In this document: piece by piece, positions 45,128 through 55,402 of the stretch
Numbering within the stretch: the stretch's first letter is position 1
Layout of the letters: every line of letters begins with the position of its first letter
Translations under genes and position numbers: made by a program
Assembly: GCA_946902985.2 (NCBI GenBank)
Contig: OX336397.1
Location: 184,082,813-184,146,812, forward strand
Origin: Meconema thalassinum
Taxonomy: Eukaryota > Arthropoda > Insecta > Orthoptera > Tettigoniidae
Reading direction: 5' to 3'
DNA length: 64,000 nucleotides
The notes under the pieces: generated by a model
What the model was told of the DNA's origin: nothing
Database searches by the model: none
What the model saw: only the letters and a program-made list of their open reading frames with translations

Positions 45128-48100
45128 ATGTCTTTTACTGCTGTGGATACGTTAGCTTGGGAACCCCTAAACACTTGTTTCAAATCGCGTGTGTGCTCTG
45201 GTCGTGTGGTCAATGTTAGGAAAAGTTTGATTCCCAAAGAATTTTTAGAATCTTGTTTTGAAATTTTTAAAATTGAAATTTGTACAGCGCAAAAGTTGCA
45301 TACGGCTTTAAGGGTGAATACAGAACTCGTGTGTGATTTCATATATAAAAATAAGGACGTAGAGCATAAAGAGACATTCTATATTTGCAGTAAAATGCAA
45401 GAGCTTTTGATAGCCGATAATCTGAACGAAGCCATGTGGTGAATGCCTTGCTATCAAAATGTGATAAACTGCAACAAGGACCGAGTGGTTTAGCGTTAGA
45501 CAAAATTCATCATCTACAAATCAACATTTGTCATTTCAGTCCGTTGAATGCTGGGTCAAGCTATATTAATACACCACCAGCCATAGCTTCGAAAAAGGCT
45601 GTGGTCAATGTAAAGAATCGTGACAATGATTGCTTCCTGTGGTCTGTGGCTGCCTATTTGCAGCCGGTACAACATAATGGTTGTTGGGTGGGAAAGTACA
45701 AGGCCATGTTTGATGAATTGAAACAAACTTTATATTTATGGACTTAACCGAGATCCATAGGTTTGAACAAGACAACCAGGACTTTTCGTTCATGGTGTAT
45801 GGCCTTGATGGTGATGAGATTGTGGGTCCTCTTTATGCTACATAAGAACCAAAACGACACCACATTCATCTTTTATATTTATCTGTAGGAGAGGTGAATC
45901 ACTATTGCCTCATTAAAAGCCTGGGTAGATTGCTAAGCAGTCAAATGTCTAAGGACAAGCGTCCAAAACATATTTGTGATCGTTTTCTGCAATATTTTAA
46001 AACCCCTACGCTTTTGGAACGTCATAGGGTAGATTGCGTTTCTCAGGAATCGGTGAGATTGATATTGCCACAAGGGGACAAGGCTGTGTTAAAGTTTAAG
46101 GACATTCATAAGCGTGACACTGTTCCCTATGTGGTGTATGCAGATTTCGAAGCTCTCACTACACCCTTGGCGGGATGTGAACCAGATCCCACCGTAAGCT
46201 CAACCACACTCATTCAAAAACATGAACCCTTTGCCATAGGATTTAATGTGGTGTGTGCCTATGACCCCACGCAATCCGTTTATAAATACCGTTAGGGGCC
46301 AGATTGTGCCAAATGGTTCTTGGATGAACTTGTCAAGTTGGCTCATGATGTACAGCAATTACTGGACCACCCTGTACCCCTGAGCCTATCTCCAGAACAG
46401 CAGCAGTTTGAGCATGCCACGACACGCCATATTTGCGAAAAGCCTATTTTAAATAGAGAGGAAAAAGTCAGAGACCACTCGCACTTTATGGGGGAATTTC
46501 GTGGAGCTGCGCATAGTAAATGCAATTTGAACTTTCCAGCTCCTCGTTTAATTTTTTTTTCCACAATCTGGCGAACTATGACATTCAGTTTTTGATTCGT
46601 GAATTGGGTCATGTCAACAAGGGCTCGTTTACCATTATCCCCCAAAACCATGAGCGTTTTACAGCCCTGACATGGAGGTTGAGCAACTTTAGCATTCGAT
46701 TTTTGGATTCCTTTAAGTTTATGGCATCCTCGCTAGACAGCCTTGTGAATGGCTTGAATTAGGAGGAATTAAAAATACTAGAATGCATTTTAATGATCCT
46801 GAGCGATTTCAATTGTGCATTCGGAAAGGTATATTCCCGTATGATTTCTGCAACAGCTGGGACGTGTTAAAGCAAAGGAAACTCCCACCACAAGATAAAT
46901 TTTACTCGAAACTAACACGCAGAACGGTTTCCGATGAAGACTATGCACATGCATGTCAAGTTTAACGAGTGTTTGGCATTAAGACGCTAAGTGAATATGC
47001 TTTGCATTACCTAAACTTGATGTATTGCTGCCCACCGATGTGTTTGAAAAATTCCGTGAGTTGTGTCAACACATTTACGGTCTCGACCCGGCTCACTATT
47101 ATATGAGTCCTGGGCTCTCGTTCGATGCCGCTTTGAAATAGACTCAAGTGGAATTGTATTTACTCACTGATGTAGAATGGTTCAATTTTTTGAAAATGGC
47201 ATTCGTGGCGGCTTTGTGTCGCTTAACCAACGCCATGCCGAAGCGAACAATGTCTACATGCCTGATTATTCACCAGACAAACCAGAATCCTACTTAATGT
47301 ACTATGACGTGAATAATTTGTACGGTTACGCCATGAGTCAGCCTTTGCCCTATGGGAAGTTTGCTTGGCTGACAGACAATCAAGTGTCAGAATTTGATGT
47401 GAACATGGCTTGCCAAGAAACAGGACGTGGATATGTGCTAGAAGTGGATATTGAATATCCCTCATCCTTGTATGATGAACATGCCGAATTCCCATTCTGC
47501 CTTGAGCAAATGGTTCCTCCTGACAGTAAAGTGAAAATTGAAAAACTCATGGGCACACTTTACAACAAAAATCGGTATGAGCTACATATCCAAATGTTGG
47601 TGCAATGCCTCGCCCAAGGCTTGGTGTTAAAGAAAATCCATAGAGTTATTTCTTTTGCACAAAAACCATGGCTCGAGCCATACATGCGACTCAACACAGA
47701 GCACCGACAAATGGCAACACAGCAGTTTGAAATTATTTTTTTAAAATTAATGAACAACTGCATCTATGGCAAGTCCATGGAGAATGTCCGCAAATACCGT
47801 GACATTAAATTGGTCAATGTCTGGGAGGGGCGGTGGGGTGCCCGGCGTTACATTGCCAAGCCGAATTTTAAATCGGTCAACATTATCGATGAGGATTTGG
47901 CCACGATTGAATTCAGTAAGACCAGCGTGACCATGGATAAGCCCATTTACTTGGGCCAAGTCATTTTAGACTTTTCCAAATCGGTCATGTATCGATTCCA
48001 CTATGAGTTTGCCAAACGCCATTTTGAGGACGTCTCTCTTTTGTATATGGATACGGACTCATTCATTTACCACATTCGCCACTGCAACCCCTATGACGTC

Positions 48101-48532
48101 ATGAGGCAGCATAGTGACTGGTTCGACACCTCTTGCTATAGCGCTGACAACGTGTTTCAGCTGCCCATAAAAAACGAGAAGGTACTGGGCGTCTTAAAAT
48201 ATGAATGCGGTGATTCCATTATAACGGAATTCGTAGGTTTGGCTTCGAAAATGTATGCTTACCGCACACTAGACTGTAAGGAAGCCAAAAGAGCAAAAGG
48301 TGTAGGTAGAGCAGTGGTAAAATCGCTACGTGTAGACGATTACTTAGCGGTTTTACGCACTGGCAAAGCTATGTCTCTTACACAGTGCAGGATACAATCC
48401 AGCAACCATCATTTGTATCTTGTTGAACAGAGAAAACGCACCCTCGCCTCCATGGATAACAGACATGTATGGGCTGATGACCTGCTCACTAGCCTACCCT
48501 GGGGTTATGATCGCAAGGAGGGGGAGGTGTGA
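45128..48532 (+). pseudogene. Polinton protein-primed family B DNA polymerase
   Basis: The reading begins at ATG 45128 and crosses three frames. Stops and shifts lie near 45442, 45736, 45843 (TAA), 46293 (TAG), 46550, 46760 and 46963. The exonuclease domain shows ExoI YADFEAL (46138-46158) and an ExoII-like ANYDIQF (about 46573-46593). [15 protein letters not shown] (about 46471-46515) is a conserved Polinton linker. The C-terminal 451 codons (47177-48532) are open and hold motif A YYDVNNLYGYAM (about 47300), motif B NNCIYGKSMEN (about 47755) and motif C YMDTDS (48044-48061). In family members it replicates the element from protein-primed ends. Confidence 0.9.
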
Positions 48533-49680
48533 TTTCACTGTTTAATCGTTTAGGGTAATGGCTTTTTGTACTCGTAGATTTAGTATTTTGTAAATATTGG
48601 TTTCTGCATTGTAAATGGTAGATTTTGTAAATAATAGCAACCCACTTTTACCGTTTGCTCTTTAAAAAGTTCTATGCAACCTCATTTTTTTAAATGTTTG
48701 ATTGGTAAATAGTTTGATTCTTTTAAAGCTGTACAAAATTTTTAATTTTTGTGTAAATATTTAATGTGTAATAGTATTTTTTAGTAACTTTAATTATTTT
48801 TTGTAATGTAAATGGTAAACTAAAAAGTTCTTTTGGGATGAGTGTGCATGTTGAGAATGTGCTTTTGGGAATAAATAAAGTGGTTGTGTTTGTTCCCACA
48901 GACAGGTGTGAATGTATGAGTAGAGAGAGAGAGCTGGTGTGTATGATTGACCGGAGCAAACACGGTGAGGTAGAGTGGGTGGGGAGTGGGGTTAAATGGT
49001 CACGTATATACTCATTTTGTTTTCAATGGTTTTGTATTCTTTGAAATGTGGCAGACAATAGACATTATTTTTGTTAAAACAGTCTTACCTGCAGTAGTCG
49101 TAGACCTCGACGTTTCTCCAAACACCCATAAACACATTGCAGCATCGCCATGGTCAAGCACTTGCATCAACATCATTGTCAACTCTCAACTTTCGACATA
49201 CACCAAATGGAAAAATGTGAAAACAGCAAAATGGATAATCCATGTTTCCATATCACCAAAAAACGCAAGACTTAAAACGGACATTTAAAAAAACTGGAAA
49301 TGGCCGTGTGTGAAATTTGAAAATTCAAAAAACTTCAAACGGACATTGTTTAAAAAGTGTCATCAACAAAAATTGAAAAATCCATATCATCAAAAACGCA
49401 AAACTTTAAACGAACGTTTTCAAAAACTGTAAATTGCAAATTGGCAAAATGGCAATGGGTGAAATGTGAAAATGAGAAATCAGCCATCAACATCATGATT
49501 TTTAAAAATAATAAAAACGCCAAACATCGTGCTCTGGTAAACCTTTGTTTTTATTTCATTACCATAGGGGGATTGACAAATGAAAAATAGAATAGAAACA
49601 CATCCCTATTCCTCACTCCTCCATTCCTCAATGTTTATATACATGCATCATCAACTTTCCTTTCATAGCACTCATCACAA
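48533..49680. other. Polinton intergenic AT-rich region
   Basis: Gap between the convergent polymerase (+) and PLA2-like (-) genes. It holds A-rich tracts with loosely repeated phrases of the form AAAACTTNAAACGGACATT around 49260-49410. No coding region is supported. The convergent 3' ends suggest this is where transcripts terminate. Confidence 0.5.
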
Positions 49681-50404
49681 TCAGGGCTGCCATCCTTTCA
49701 CCCACTGAAGCATCACAGGATGTGAAACGTTGTTTAGCTTTTTTAATAACAATTTATCTGCCACATGTCTTAAACCAGGATGACTATGGCGATAAGAAAG
49801 GTCATGTTCTTTGCATGCTTGATCCAAAAGATTAATGGGTACATCACCACGCTGCAAACGCTTTTCGAAATGAGTTCCTGGGCCACAAAAACGATAACCT
49901 GGAAGATGGATTTCGAAAGGTAAGTATTGAATCACTTTGTCAATCACGCCATTGCCAGTACAGGTCTGGCATATCCTTTTTCATCGATGGTAAAAAGGTT
50001 TGGTCTTCCTCCTCTTCTGTGGACGATGTTTGTGTTTGTTGTTGTTGCTTTTTCTCGCCATGACACTCGTGGAATGATTCAACAAAGTCTTTACACGGAC
50101 TTTTATGACCGTGATACAGTTTCACTAGCTGACAAGTCGCGCACTTACGCATAGACCGTACTTTTGCGATGGCCACTTGCTTATGGTGATCGTAATCCGT
50201 ATAGGGTTGCAATTCTCTCAACACAGGGTCTTGTGTCCATGATTTTGGTACATGTTGCCAGATTTTTTTCACCGCGTTGGTGGCCACATAATAAATGAAC
50301 GACTTGGGGAGCGCCAAGAGTTCCTCTTTGGCAAAACTGTCTAGTTTCTTTTTGCACACAAAGAACTTACCGTTGGCTTTGTCCGTAGCATTGCCTTTCT
50401 CCAT
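49681..50404 (-). pseudogene. Polinton protein with phospholipase A2-like domain
   Basis: Two overlapping minus-strand ORFs (50404-49940 and 49947-49681) appear to be one gene with a frameshift near 49945. The first starts at ATG 50404 (MEKGNATDKANG) and has a Gln/Glu-rich spacer. The second carries the PLA2 signature: calcium-loop GYRFCGPGTHFEKR (about 49894) and the catalytic His-Asp in LDQACKEHDLSY (about 49816-49851). This is the 'Phospholipase A2-like' type known from parvovirus VP1 and insect Polinton-associated ORFs, where it may act on membranes during entry. That function is inference. Confidence 0.7.
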
Positions 50405-50500
50405 GGTATCACGTGCTGTAGATGTTTACACTTCGCTTGTAGAAATCTCACTGGCGTCATTCACAGGTAAATCTTGAGTTATAATTTTGTTCAACAACTC

Positions 50501-51214
50501 TCAACACGCATGGGTGGTTAACCAATGAAAGAGATGCCACGCATGCGATAGGGCTGTATGGCTAATGTTGCCACAGGAACAAGCATCCATTAGCGTTTGC
50601 AGGGAGGGGCAGCCCAACTCCATGAGTATGTCCAGTTTTTTGCTATCGTCAAGGGTCACATGGGGCACTTTCCATAGCAAGCGTTGTAGTTGAATTTTTG
50701 AATCTATGGGGGCATTGTCAGCTCCCTTGAGTGAATTATTATCACTCCTGTCTCTCACCAAACAAAGCACTTGCCTTGCATTGACCACAATGCGTTGGTG
50801 ATCTTCGGCAAAGCCTAAAATCAGTTTAAGGGGTAAATATCCAGTAAAGGTCCCATCGGTGTGTACCATCCAGTCATTGGTCGAGTCAGGACACCAACCT
50901 GCCATGCAAAGTGTTTTACCTTCTTCCTCACTATAAGAGGGATATAGTTTCATCACACTGGAAATGCCCACATTTCGAGTGCTATCCACCACGATATCGT
51001 TAATCACGTAACGTTCTTCAGAAAACAGAAAGGCCAAACCATGGTTGGCCAACTTGGATGTGGTGGGTGTAGGGCCATCGGCTTTGGTGAGCCTACCTTC
51101 AATCTGAATGACACTCATGCGGTAGGGTGTAAATATCTTGGTTGTTGATAACAAATTAAATTTCATCATTGTTATTGAGTCCAGGTGTTTGATCTTGATA
51201 GGAATGGAGATCAA
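50501..51214 (-). pseudogene. Polinton major capsid protein, C-terminally truncated
   Basis: 237 open codons. The conserved block YLPLKLILGFAEDHQRIVVN (about 50793-50852) and ARQVLCLVRDRSDNNSLKG, then LWKVPHVTLDD (about 50650-50680), match a protein I recognise as the Polinton double jelly-roll major capsid. The usual later portion (ending in a W..KT..QLE..R-type segment) is missing. The frame runs into 'HLFHWLTTHAC' and a stop at 50501, so the gene was probably shifted and then lost. It lies in the leftward structural block. Confidence 0.6.
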
Positions 51215-51239
51215 TTCTTACCACTCCTGTTTGCTCCTC

Positions 51240-51984
51240 AATGCGGTGTTGTTGCTTTATACACAAACTTCATAGTGGCTTTAGCACCAACTTGTAAGTC
51301 ACTAGTGTGGTAGAATCTAGATCAATGAGTTGTTGATCTCTATTGATCAGTCTTAATGTTATATTACTAATACTATCGACAGCCACAGAATGAAAAAGTA
51401 CCACTGGAGGGTTTTCACGAATAATATAGCCATTGGGCGATGTCACAATAAAGCGAATGCGATGGTTCTTGATTGGTGTACACTTGGCTAATAATATTAC
51501 ACGTCACCGACACATGATGGTCCTCAATGAATTTCACTTCATGGTCTGATTCATGTTTTTTGTTGGGCTCCAACACACGTGGTTTAAATCCTAGTAATGG
51601 ACCAATGGATTCGGGGTGTGTTTTAAAGTCAATGTTGAAGGTAGAGAAAATACTGCAGCGATGAGTGTTGGTATTTCCTACAAGTTCAAATTTGCGCGTT
51701 CCGTCGAGAAATTACTTTAAACCATATTCATTGATCAACACCACCTAAATGTGTTCATAAATGTCATCGATCGTGTATCCACCAGAGTTCCGGGTGAGCA
51801 CAGAATCATCATAGTAAAACTTGTTGTTCACATTTTCACGGATGTTGTATATTCGATTGTACGTTTCAAGAGAAACAAGTCCTATACCATAGGGGTTTTC
51901 ACTCAATTCGATAGGCGGGTAAAAGTCTAGGCTGAGTTCGGGTCCACGTCCATGCAGTGTAAACGTTTTACTTTCTGCCGACAT
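51240..51984 (-). pseudogene. Polinton minor capsid (penton-like) protein
   Basis: The ATG at 51984 begins MSAESKTFTLHGRG. ELSLDFYPPIELSENPYGIG follows, the recognised start of the Polinton minor capsid. After a stop at about 51745 the remainder is readable in other frames, including FKTHPESIGPLLGFKPR (about 51580-51640) and NKKHESDHEVKFI, both conserved in this protein. Later sequence is decayed. It overlaps the protease gene's end by about 17 bases (stop at 51968). Confidence 0.6.
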
Positions 51985-52395
51985 ACTGGTGGCGTTTTAG
52001 CTTATGCTGCGTCTGATATAAAAAAATTAAACACAAACGTCCACACTGTTGGCTGTTAAACGTTTGCTCACGTTTCACATTATAATATATCTTGATCCTG
52101 TTTCCAAAATAGGTCACTAGTTCCATGGGCGGGGGCAAATTCCCAAAACTGTCAAAGTACCATACAATGGATCGCTCTTTGACATAAGCTACATAATGCG
52201 TTCCTGGTCCTCGGTGATCATCCTAATTGACAACAGCACATTCCTGTTTCCAGGCTCGTGGGGGTAATTGGTTTCGCATAAACAAACCTCGAAAATGAGA
52301 AAGCTTTAGTTGTTTAGCATAGCTTTCCACTTGTTGATGCGTCAGGGCATGTCTTGCTATGGCTGAGGTTATTTTTTCTATATATTTCGAAATGG
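51968..52395 (-). pseudogene. Polinton adenain-like cysteine protease
   Basis: Readable in one minus-strand frame: FRGLFMRNQLPPRAW, then ECAVVN followed by an in-frame TAG (about 52219), then DDHRGPGTHYVAYVK with the catalytic His (about 52170-52215), YFDSFGNLPPP with the acidic residue, and NSQQCGRLCL with the Gln/Cys pair (about 52035-52065). The His-Asp-Gln-Cys order is that of adenovirus-type (C5) proteases that cut capsid precursors. One nonsense codon is the only lesion seen in the core. No start ATG is evident. Confidence 0.75.
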
Positions 52396-52834
52396 TGAAA
52401 TCCCAAACCCTTGTTGATAAAAGACTGGGTTTAAATTGGCATTTCTAGCCCCCATTGCAATGGCTTCCATCGTTTCATTGTGTCGCTGACTTTCTTTGAG
52501 TTGTTGCTTGCCCTGCTGCGCGGCTTTAATGGTTTTCGCCACTGCACTGGCACCGCCCAAAAGTGAACCCAGAGCAGCCAAACCAGCAAATAATGCTGGT
52601 AAAAATCCCGCTCGTTTGGGGACGGGAATCACTTGCCCTTGTTTTGAACCCTGTCGCCGACGATTTGGAATAACACGTCTCTGTGCTGCTCGAAGAGCTT
52701 TCCTTATGGTCAATACATTATTTTTTCTTTTTTTTCTTTCGCAACGGCTTGTCCACGAATGTCTTAAGCTCAGGCTTTGCCAAGGACAGGGCCTTTTTTT
52801 TAGTCTTTCTCACCACATACCTTTGTTTCACCAT
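52378..52834 (-). pseudogene. Polinton small basic/pVI-like structural proteins
   Basis: From ATG 52834 a 38-codon basic ORF (MVKQRYVVRKTKKK; ends in a Lys run, stop 52718-52720) is followed in another frame by a longer ORF (to 52378). The longer one contains an Arg-rich start (RAAQRRVIPNRRRQG) and a hydrophobic Gly/Ala segment (LPALFAGLAALGSLLGGASA), then an amphipathic RHNETMEAIAMG stretch. The second resembles adenovirus pVI-like minor capsid or cement proteins. The A-run between them (52720-52745) could mark a slippage frameshift splitting one gene, or two overlapping genes. Confidence 0.5.
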
Positions 52835-52893
52835 GATGATAATGACCAACAATCTTTCACATGAAAGTATAAATCACAACTAACGTCAGATTG

Positions 52894-53638
52894 TTATTTC
52901 AGGGCTGTATATTCAAATTCCACATAAAGTGGGAAATCGTTTATGGTTTTTCCCGCTTGCTTTTCATCCCATGTCAACATGCGATGAAAGGATAATTCGT
53001 CACCTGCATTGACCATTTCATGGTTATGGACCAACATCTTATGACCACTTATCTTTATTTGTAAATGGTTCTCATCAGGTATGGCATATTTCATGTGAAT
53101 GGTTCCATTATAGTGTAATAGATAGTGGCTTAAACTCGAAGCAAGCACTTAGGTCAAGTGCTGATCATGGACTAGCGGTAAATGGTTTCTGTCATTCACA
53201 GGTTATTTATTTGTCAGATACACTAAAAATGCGGATGGCATAAATGTATAAAGCCTTTTCATTTCATAGGTCACATAACGCATCGTCTTCGTCTTGCGGG
53301 CCTTCCACGTGAATAATCCGATGGTGATTAGCGCTATAGCCATTCACCGTAAGCTGGGGCACTTTGTCATAAAACTCATACACTTTGTTATCCACATACT
53401 TTTTTGTAGTATCGTCTGTAGACACTTGAGGATGTTTTACATGGGTTAACCGCTTTTCCTTAGAGTCATAATCTCCCTGTTTTGTGCGTGGCACTACTGA
53501 CCTATCCACATAGTGTTTATTAGCAGGATCTGTTTCTTGTTTAGGATCTTGTATGGGGACAGACCTAGCTTTGGCCATCAACGCACGTCCAAAGACATCC
53601 ATCGTCAACCGGTAGTATGAGTCTACTGTTTCTATCAC
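52894..53638 (-). pseudogene. Polinton fibre-like protein with repeated 'KKYVD' motifs
   Basis: The N-terminal part (53638-53264) has two spaced motifs, DPANKHYVDRSV (about 53500-53535) and DDTTKKYVDNKVYE (about 53372-53415), plus a related IIHVEGPQDEDDAL segment. This is the repeat style of trimeric phage tail-fibre or adenoviral fibre shafts ('...D.ATKKYVD.K'). A shift near 53264 and two stops separate it from a beta-rich C-terminal part (53148-52894: NGTIHMKYAIPDENHLQ; ends FPLYVEFEYTALK). A receptor-binding role is inference from fold style only. Confidence 0.5.
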
Positions 53639-53694
53639 AAGGCTCAGTGTCCTGTATATAGACAGCCTGCTAGCCTGGCTAAGCCTTAGTTGAA
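53639..53694. promoter_or_regulatory. Candidate divergent promoter with TATA-like box
   Basis: 56-bp gap between the leftward structural block and the rightward ATPase gene. It contains TGTATATAGAC (about 53651-53661). The divergent arrangement and short spacing suggest a shared bidirectional promoter; no direct evidence. Confidence 0.3.
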
Positions 53695-54393
53695 ATGAAG
53701 ATTATTAAGCAGCAAGAGTCATTCCCCGTGGGGGACATGGTTTCCCATCTCTGTCCCACATCACGTGAACAACGCCATGGTTCACTGTTTCCATCTTCCA
53801 TTCGGTGCATCATTGTGGGGCCTTCGGGGCGTGGAAAGACCAATCTTTTTCTAACGCTCGTCACGGCGCCCAATGGTCTGCGTTTTCAAAATATTTATAT
53901 TTTTGAAAAATCTCTCTACCAACCCCTCTACGTGTTTCTGGATCAAGTCATGTCTGGATTACAAAAAGAGAATATGAGTTATTTCACATTTTCCATGCAA
54001 GAAAATGTGATTTCACCGGATGAGGTAAAGCCCGATTCACTCATGATTTTCGATGATGTATCCACTGAACGTCAAGGCATCATTCAAAGCTATTTCAGCA
54101 TGGGTCGACACAAACATATCGATTGCTTCTATCTTGGACAAACGTATTCTAAAATGTCTAAACAGTTGATTCGTGACAATGCCGATGTCATTGTTTTATT
54201 TCTCCAGGACGAGAGGAACAGTCGTCACATTTATAATGAACATGTGAATCCGGATATGACCTTTCAAATGTTTACAGAATTGGGTGCCAAGTGCTGGAAC
54301 ACTCAACGTCATGCCTGTTTAGTGATTGACAAACAAAGTGAACTCAACCAAGGACGGTATCGCTTAGGGTTTGATCATTTTATTGCTATCTAA
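53695..54393 (+). CDS. Polinton DNA-packaging ATPase (FtsK-HerA/A32-like)
   Basis: Uninterrupted 232-codon ORF from ATG 53695 to TAA. Walker A GPSGRGKTN lies at about codons 42-50 (53817-53843) after a hydrophobic strand (CIIVG). Walker B LMIFDDV is at about 54040-54060. The GQTYSK motif (about 54136-54153) corresponds to the sensor region of A32-like ATPases. The length fits the family (about 220-260 residues). It would pump element DNA into capsids. It is the only full-length Polinton gene in the window without a visible lesion. Confidence 0.85.
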   Translation: MKIIKQQESFPVGDMVSHLCPTSREQRHGSLFPSSIRCIIVGPSGRGKTNLFLTLVTAPNGLRFQNIYIFEKSLYQPLYVFLDQVMSGLQKENMSYFTFSMQENVISPDEVKPDSLMIFDDVSTERQGIIQSYFSMGRHKHIDCFYLGQTYSKMSKQLIRDNADVIVLFLQDERNSRHIYNEHVNPDMTFQMFTELGAKCWNTQRHACLVIDKQSELNQGRYRLGFDHFIAI

Positions 54394-54434
54394 GGCCCTG
54401 TCTTATTCCCCGTCAAGTCATTTGTCAAGACACC

Positions 54435-55401
54435 ATGGCGTTAGCAGAGAGTCAATTGAAAAAGCATATTATTAGAGCAAAATATACTATTCGCCAAATG
54501 TTTCGTCAATTGAAACAATCACGTGCAAATCATGCTTTGTTTATTCAACAACATTTAGCACCTCCACTAAAAGCCATGTTGAAACCCTCTTTCAAGCCAT
54601 CTGAAACGCTACCCACCGTATCACAAGCCACTCAGACGCTGCACGAGGACCCTGAGGAAGAGGAACAGGAAGATTTGACTAGTGTTAGCGAGGTTGAGGA
54701 TGAGGAGGAACAAGTGTTTACGCCTAAAAAACGCACCCCTTGCAGAGTTTTTGAGAAAAAAGAAATCCTTGGCCATGATCGAAACACCTTGCCCTTCCAG
54801 GGCGTCTCCGTTTTCACAACTCTTGGCCAGCCCTCAACATAAAGCTCAATTGAAAACCATTTTAATAAAATTCTATGGATCAACATTGGAACCCTATTTT
54901 ACCGATCTATTTATTGGAAACACAGATACCACGTATGGTGTTCGCTATGAGAATGACAGTTTTAAAATTGGCGATTCATCCATTACATTTGCTCGAACTA
55001 AAGCTGTCATTAAAAACATCAACTATAAATTAACCCCAGGACTGTTAAAGCTGCCCTTTTCTCGGACGTCCTCTTCTCATGAATATACGTCAGAGGATCT
55101 AGACAAATATAAATCCATTTTATTGGATACCCATGCCCACTAAATACAGTATGATCCAGCGCGACAAGTGAATGCCAATATATCTCAAAAATATAAAACC
55201 ATCATTGCAAAAATATTTCCCACCAGTCAAAGAGGTCGTCGTAAAGCATCCGCTTCGGTAGTGACATTTAAACCATTAAAACCCCTTGTGGATGTTACCT
55301 ACTGGCACAATCCCAATAAGCTCGTCCAGCGGCTACAGTTGTTGCATGCCTCACGTCAAGCTAGCCATACCGGTGACGATTGGGAAATTCAAGAAATTTA
55401 A
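54435..55401 (+). pseudogene. Polinton-conserved protein of unknown function
   Basis: ATG 54435 opens a helical, basic N-terminus (MALAESQLKKHIIRAKYTIR) and an acidic stretch (PEEEEQEDL). The frame is then lost near 54700. A second frame (to 55143) holds the conserved block TTYGVRYENDSFKIGDSSIT (about 54929-54988) and YTSEDLDKYKSILLDTHAH, and the third (to 55401) holds PNKLVQRLQLLHASRQA (about 55312-55362). This order (acidic linker, YGxR...GN block, LxxRLxLLxASxxAG tail) is conserved just upstream of Polinton integrases in insects. At least one shift and one stop break it. Confidence 0.65.
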
Positions 55402-55402
55402 C

